Part shown: positions 5,825-8,856 of the stretch, one piece after another | Numbering within the stretch: position 1 is the stretch's first letter | Layout of the letters: each line of letters starts with the position of its first letter | DNA from: Syntrophaceae bacterium | GTDB taxonomy: Bacteria; Desulfobacterota; Syntrophorhabdia; Syntrophorhabdales; WCHB1-27 | Reading direction: 5' to 3' | Length of the DNA stretch: 8,856 nucleotides | Assembly (NCBI GenBank): GCA_003165115.1 | Contig: PLSJ01000078.1 | Coordinates: forward strand, 1 to 8,856 | The notes under the pieces: model-generated | Database searches by the model: none | Seen by the model: only the letters and a program-made list of their open reading frames with translations | What the model was told of the DNA's origin: nothing | Made by a program: the position numbers and the translations under genes

Positions 5825-6801
5825 CGGACTGTGAGGGGCCCGTATCGAAGAACGATAACGCCTACGAGATAGCGGAAGCCTTCCTGCCGGAAGGCGGCAG
5901 GTTCTTCGCGCTTCTCTCGAAGTTCGACGACTACCTGGGCGACATCGAAAAGACCGCGGGTTACCGCTACGGAAGCACCCTCAAGTATGTGCTGCCCTTT
6001 CTGAAAGCGGCGGGTCTGACCGACCGCGAGGCGACGGAGTTCTCCACCGGGCACGTGACCATAATGAACGGCGTGAGAGGCGCATTCGGCCGGATAGAAA
6101 AGGCCATGCCCATCTACATGGTAAGCACGAGCTACGTCCACTATGTCGAGGCGGTATGCAGGTACCTCGATCTCTCCATGGATTCCGTTTACTGCACGAG
6201 GCTCTCCTTCGACGGCTACCGTATGGGGGATGAGGAGAAACGGACGGTGACGGCGTACTTCCGGAGGTTCCTCGACCTCCCCCCGATCTCCTGGGACGAC
6301 GCCAGCGGTCTCGACGACGCCTCGGCCGGGGCGGTCAGGGTCCTGAAAGACTTTTTTTTCTCCGTCCTGCCTTCCATGCCTGTCTGGCGATGGGCCGGGC
6401 CGGTCCTGCCGATCGGGGGAGAGGGCAAGGCGCAGGCGGTGACCCATATCGTCACGAGAGGCGCTATTCCCATGAGGGACGTGATATACGTGGGTGACAG
6501 CGTCACCGATGTTGCCGCCTTCGAACTCGTGCGGACCGAGGGCGGGTTGTCGGTCAGCTTTAACGGCAACAGGTACGCGATCATGAGTGCGGAATATAGC
6601 GTGGTGGCCCGCAGCGCCTCCGTGCTCGGGACGATCGCGGAAGCATTTCGCGAAGGCGGCAAAGGCCGCATACGGACGGGCGATCAGGAAGACGGCGCGC
6701 AGGTCTTCAGGAGAGACGCGGCCGATTTGGCCTACGTGACGGCTTTGAGCGAAAAGACCCGGAAGGAAGTGCGGGGCCAGGCCATAGGTGAGCTTGGATG
6801 A
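5803..6801 (+). CDS. HAD-superfamily phosphatase, EhaR-like
   Basis: A 332-aa haloacid-dehalogenase-fold hydrolase, expected to remove phosphate from a small metabolite through an aspartyl-phosphate. Motif I is HAYITDCEGPVSKNDNAYE, with D9 as nucleophile and E11 where most HAD phosphatases have the second Asp. Motif II is STS at 108-110, motif III Lys is K209 (GEGKAQA), and motif IV is GDSVTD with D232 and D236. A cap of about 90 residues lies between motifs II and III. The opening motif and the segment FFALLSKFDDYLGD resemble my memory of the archaeal 'energy-converting hydrogenase A subunit R' (EhaR) proteins, which are HAD members despite the name. No other hydrogenase subunit is present, so I would not transfer that function. 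The start is GTG 5803 with GGAGG seven bases upstream; it overlaps the formyltransferase end by 22 bp. The stop overlaps the next start as ATGA (6798-6801). The substrate is unknown. Confidence 0.85.
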   Translation: MAGHAYITDCEGPVSKNDNAYEIAEAFLPEGGRFFALLSKFDDYLGDIEKTAGYRYGSTLKYVLPFLKAAGLTDREATEFSTGHVTIMNGVRGAFGRIEKAMPIYMVSTSYVHYVEAVCRYLDLSMDSVYCTRLSFDGYRMGDEEKRTVTAYFRRFLDLPPISWDDASGLDDASAGAVRVLKDFFFSVLPSMPVWRWAGPVLPIGGEGKAQAVTHIVTRGAIPMRDVIYVGDSVTDVAAFELVRTEGGLSVSFNGNRYAIMSAEYSVVARSASVLGTIAEAFREGGKGRIRTGDQEDGAQVFRRDAADLAYVTALSEKTRKEVRGQAIGELG

Positions 6802-7358
6802 AAACCGTCCTCGTCATGCTTCTCGTGCTTATGCTTGGTGTGCAGGCTCACGCCGCGGGAGAACGCATCGTTTTCTACCGGGTCGGCGAAAGCGGGCAGC
6901 AGGCGTGGGGGCTCCTGAAGGCGTATTTCGAGGGCAAGGGCTATGGTGTCACCATTGTCCAGGGTGAAACGGTTATCGAGAAGCACGTGGAAAAGGTGAA
7001 CAGGATCAACCGCGGGCCGGGGGACGTCTTTCTCGCGATGGAGTTAATCCCGACGGAGGTGAGCCGTGTGATGGTGGCGGAGTCGGACGCGAGAAGCGGG
7101 GAAGGCCAGTTTCTCGCGATCGACGAGATACCGGCCCGGTTCGCCCGCGAGTCGGACAGGCTTGCGTCAGACGTCGCCGCGCCGCTCAACGTCAAGGTGA
7201 AGCATCTCCCTCTCTTCCCCCTCCTTGGCCTCGCTATGCCCGGAATCGCGATAAGACTGGAATACAGCGAAGGGCAGGCTCTCCTGGGGATGATGGCAAA
7301 AGTCCACAGGGGATTGGAGAAGTATCTTTCAGAAAGGACAAAAAAAGATGAGAAATAA
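6798..7358 (+). CDS. Secreted protein resembling a catalytically dead Amidase_3
   Basis: A 186-aa exported protein. Residues 1-20 form a clear Sec signal peptide (positive Lys2, a leucine/valine-rich core, cleavage near AHAA). The mature part weakly resembles the N-acetylmuramoyl-L-alanine amidase (Amidase_3) fold. GDVFLAME (75-82) aligns by eye with the ADLFISIH zinc-ligand strand, but with Glu for His. [17 protein letters not shown] (137-153) aligns with the loop-strand MPAVLVE, but with Arg in place of the catalytic Glu. The end ([12 protein letters not shown]) fits the family's C-terminal helix. The N-terminal DPGHGG His motif is absent, so hydrolytic activity is unlikely. Many relatives carry amidase and GerMN-domain genes upstream of rph-rdgB, which supports the reading, though this is recall. 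It may bind peptidoglycan or regulate an amidase. Its ATG overlaps the HAD stop (ATGA), and its end overlaps rph by 11 bp. Confidence 0.75.
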   Translation: MKTVLVMLLVLMLGVQAHAAGERIVFYRVGESGQQAWGLLKAYFEGKGYGVTIVQGETVIEKHVEKVNRINRGPGDVFLAMELIPTEVSRVMVAESDARSGEGQFLAIDEIPARFARESDRLASDVAAPLNVKVKHLPLFPLLGLAMPGIAIRLEYSEGQALLGMMAKVHRGLEKYLSERTKKDEK

Positions 7359-8079
7359 CGGCAGACCGAACGATAAGATCAGGGACCTCAGGATCACCAG
7401 GAATTTTCTCAAGTTTCCGGACGGGTCGGTGCTCGTCGAAATGGGTGAGACCAAAGTCATCTGCGGGGTGAGCATCGAGGATAAAGTCCCGCCTTTCTTG
7501 AGGAATTCGGGGAAAGGATGGCTTACGGCCGAATATTCCATGCTCCCTAGGGCCACTCCTTCCCGCACTATCAGGGAATCATCCACGGGCAGGGTGGGCG
7601 GCAGGACGCACGAGATCCAGCGGCTCATAGGCAGGGCGCTCAGGGCCGTGGTGAACCTCGACGTCATCGGCGAGCGGACAATCTGGGTGGATTGTGACGT
7701 GATCCAGGCGGACGGAGGCACGAGGACCGCAAGCATCACCGGCGGCTTCGTGGCGCTCGTGGAGGCGTTGTGGACCTTGAAGAAAAGGGGCGTCATCCAA
7801 AAGATCCCCTTGCGTGATTCCGTCGCCGCCGTGAGCTGCGGCGTCGTGAACGGGGTCTCCCTTCTCGACCTCGCCTATGTGGAGGACTCGATTGCCGACG
7901 TGGATATGAATTTTGTCATGACGGGCAGAGGCATGCTTATCGAGGTGCAGGGCACGGCGGAAAAAGTGCCTTTTTCAAAACAGCTCTTCGACGTGATGTA
8001 CGAGTATTCAGCGAAAGCCATCGCGGAGATCACCCGCGCGCAGAAAGCGGCCCTCGGTCCCCTCTTCCCTCTCTCGTAG
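7348..8079 (+). CDS. rph: Ribonuclease PH
   Basis: A 243-aa phosphorolytic 3'-5' exoribonuclease that trims tRNA and other RNA 3' ends in the cytosol, using phosphate and releasing nucleoside diphosphates; it works as a hexamer. The family motifs are intact and fall at standard positions: [16 protein letters not shown] with R86, [14 protein letters not shown] with R126 (the two phosphate-contacting arginines), and [13 protein letters not shown] with D180 and D186 (metal and catalysis). Length is normal for RNase PH. The ATG at 7348 is preceded by AAAGGA at about 9 bases and overlaps the end of the upstream gene by 11 bp, so coupling is likely. The rph-rdgB pair is a widely conserved gene order, which strengthens both calls. 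Confidence 0.97.
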   Translation: MRNNGRPNDKIRDLRITRNFLKFPDGSVLVEMGETKVICGVSIEDKVPPFLRNSGKGWLTAEYSMLPRATPSRTIRESSTGRVGGRTHEIQRLIGRALRAVVNLDVIGERTIWVDCDVIQADGGTRTASITGGFVALVEALWTLKKRGVIQKIPLRDSVAAVSCGVVNGVSLLDLAYVEDSIADVDMNFVMTGRGMLIEVQGTAEKVPFSKQLFDVMYEYSAKAIAEITRAQKAALGPLFPLS

Positions 8080-8102
8080 GAGGATACCCGCGGGGAGAGT
8101 GC

Positions 8103-8684
8103 ATGGACGTGATTGTCGTGGCAACCGCCAACAAAGGCAAGCTCGAGGAAATCAGACAGTACCTTGCGGGTACGTTCACCACGTTTCTTTCCCTCACCGA
8201 TTTCGATGAATCGGTGGAAGTGATCGAGGACCGGCCGACCTATTACGAGAATGCCTGGAAAAAGGCGAGGAAGGTCGGCAACCGGTTCGGTATGGCGACA
8301 CTCGCCGATGATTCAGGGCTGGAGGTGGAGGCGCTCCATCGCTCGCCCGGCATCCGGTCCGCGCGGTACGGGTCGAACGATCGGGAGAGGGTGGACAGGC
8401 TTCTCGCCGAGCTGGCCGGGGTGCCTTTTGAGGCACGCGCGGCTCGTTTCAAGGCTTACCTTGTTTACTATCTCCCTCGCCTGGGACAGACCTTTATGTT
8501 CTATGGGGAGCTCAGGGGATATATCGGCCTTGAAAGGAGGAGGGACGGGGGGTTCGGCTACGATCCCGTATTCATGCTGCCGGGTTCGGGCAGGGCGCTC
8601 TCCGAGTTGAGCCTGGAGGAAAAGAATCTCATAAGCCACAGGGGCCGGGCGCTGGCGAGGTTCAAGAAGTTCCTGAGCGCCTGA
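8103..8684 (+). CDS. rdgB: RdgB/HAM1 XTP/dITP diphosphatase
   Basis: A 193-aa non-canonical purine NTP pyrophosphatase that hydrolyses dITP, ITP and XTP to monophosphates, keeping deaminated purines out of DNA and RNA; it is a cytosolic Mg-dependent dimer. All signature segments are present: TANKGK (8-13), the catalytic ADDSGLEVEAL (68-78, D70 as general base by family knowledge), SPGIRSARYG (81-90), GGFGYDPVF (149-157) and EEKNLISHRGRAL (172-184). Length matches the family. The ATG at 8103 has GGGGAG about 5 bases upstream. A gap of 23 bp separates it from rph, the only non-overlapping plus-strand junction downstream of the trxB end. It seems to be the last gene of the operon. Confidence 0.97.
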   Translation: MDVIVVATANKGKLEEIRQYLAGTFTTFLSLTDFDESVEVIEDRPTYYENAWKKARKVGNRFGMATLADDSGLEVEALHRSPGIRSARYGSNDRERVDRLLAELAGVPFEARAARFKAYLVYYLPRLGQTFMFYGELRGYIGLERRRDGGFGYDPVFMLPGSGRALSELSLEEKNLISHRGRALARFKKFLSA

Positions 8685-8729
8685 GGCCGCATCTTCCCGC
8701 ACAAGCCGCGCTTTGACACGGCACGGGTG

Positions 8730-8748
8730 AGCCGATGTCGGTTTTTTT
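8730..8748 (+). terminator. Weak intrinsic terminator candidate after rdgB
   Basis: A short stem AGCCG/CGGTT (8730-8734 with 8739-8743, one G-U pair) closes a 4-base loop and runs directly into seven T residues (8742-8748). It lies 46 bp after the rdgB stop, where an operon terminator would be expected. The stem is short, so this is a low-confidence call. The rest of 8685-8856 shows no RNA gene or repeat that I can support. Confidence 0.3.
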
Positions 8749-8856
8749 GACGATATGGGCATGCGCGTTGACGCTTCCATCCACCATCCTCCCATTCGTA
8801 CCTCCCTTCCGCGGTGACGGAAAAAAGGTTCCTCGCCGTCGGGAAGAATTTTCCGC

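Noticed and set aside
5746..6447. Minus-strand open frame of 233 codons opposite the HAD gene
   Set aside because: It lies opposite a gene with intact HAD motifs, and its translation is rich in Arg, Val and Pro with no domain signature.
8313..8795. Minus-strand open frame of 160 codons with a strong Shine-Dalgarno, antisense to rdgB
   Set aside because: Despite the good ribosome-binding site, most of it mirrors the conserved rdgB coding sequence and shows no domain; it is kept only as part of the tail observation.

Overview
The window is a compact, GC-rich piece of bacterial chromosome with almost no non-coding DNA. It has an MreB with an N-terminal amphipathic helix, an RNase PH-RdgB pair, a TtuA/TtuB-type tRNA thiolation pair and GAF/GGDEF-type signalling. 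Together these suggest an anaerobic Gram-negative bacterium, perhaps of the Deltaproteobacteria/Desulfobacterota (for example a Syntrophorhabdus-like lineage). The taxonomic guess is inference from gene content and style. I see no mobile element, CRISPR array, tRNA or rRNA.

Layout. Two transcription units diverge from a 171-bp intergenic region (2781-2951) that holds two back-to-back sigma70-like promoters, each with a 17-bp spacer. Leftward (minus strand): a 62-aa ubiquitin-like sulfur carrier ending in Gly-Gly (ttuB-like), a TtuA/Ncs6-family tRNA 2-thiolation enzyme, a GAF-GAF protein with a degenerate GGDEF-like domain, then, after a 38-bp gap containing a perfect hairpin, the start of mreB, which runs off the left edge. 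The first three genes are joined by ATGA stop/start overlaps. Rightward (plus strand): trxB, a small two-helix membrane protein, a PfkB-family kinase, a PurN-like formyltransferase, a HAD-superfamily phosphatase resembling the archaeal EhaR-type proteins, a secreted protein that looks like a catalytically dead Amidase_3, rph and rdgB. All but the last junction overlap or are closely coupled, so this is very likely one operon. The last 172 bp (8685-8856) hold only a weak terminator-like element and ambiguous short reading frames.

How the genes may work together. TtuB-like and TtuA-like proteins would form a thiocarboxylate sulfur-transfer pair acting on tRNA; the E1-like activating enzyme is not in the window. 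RNase PH and RdgB are RNA-processing and nucleotide-sanitation housekeeping genes. The kinase, formyltransferase and HAD phosphatase in the middle of the operon look like an undescribed metabolic cassette. The formyltransferase keeps the PurN catalytic Asn/His/Asp but has three Asp where PurN has the Gly-Ser-Asn phosphate-binding loop, so its acceptor is probably not GAR. The HAD protein has an unusual D-x-E motif I. This cassette and the dead amidase-like protein are the most interesting parts of the window.
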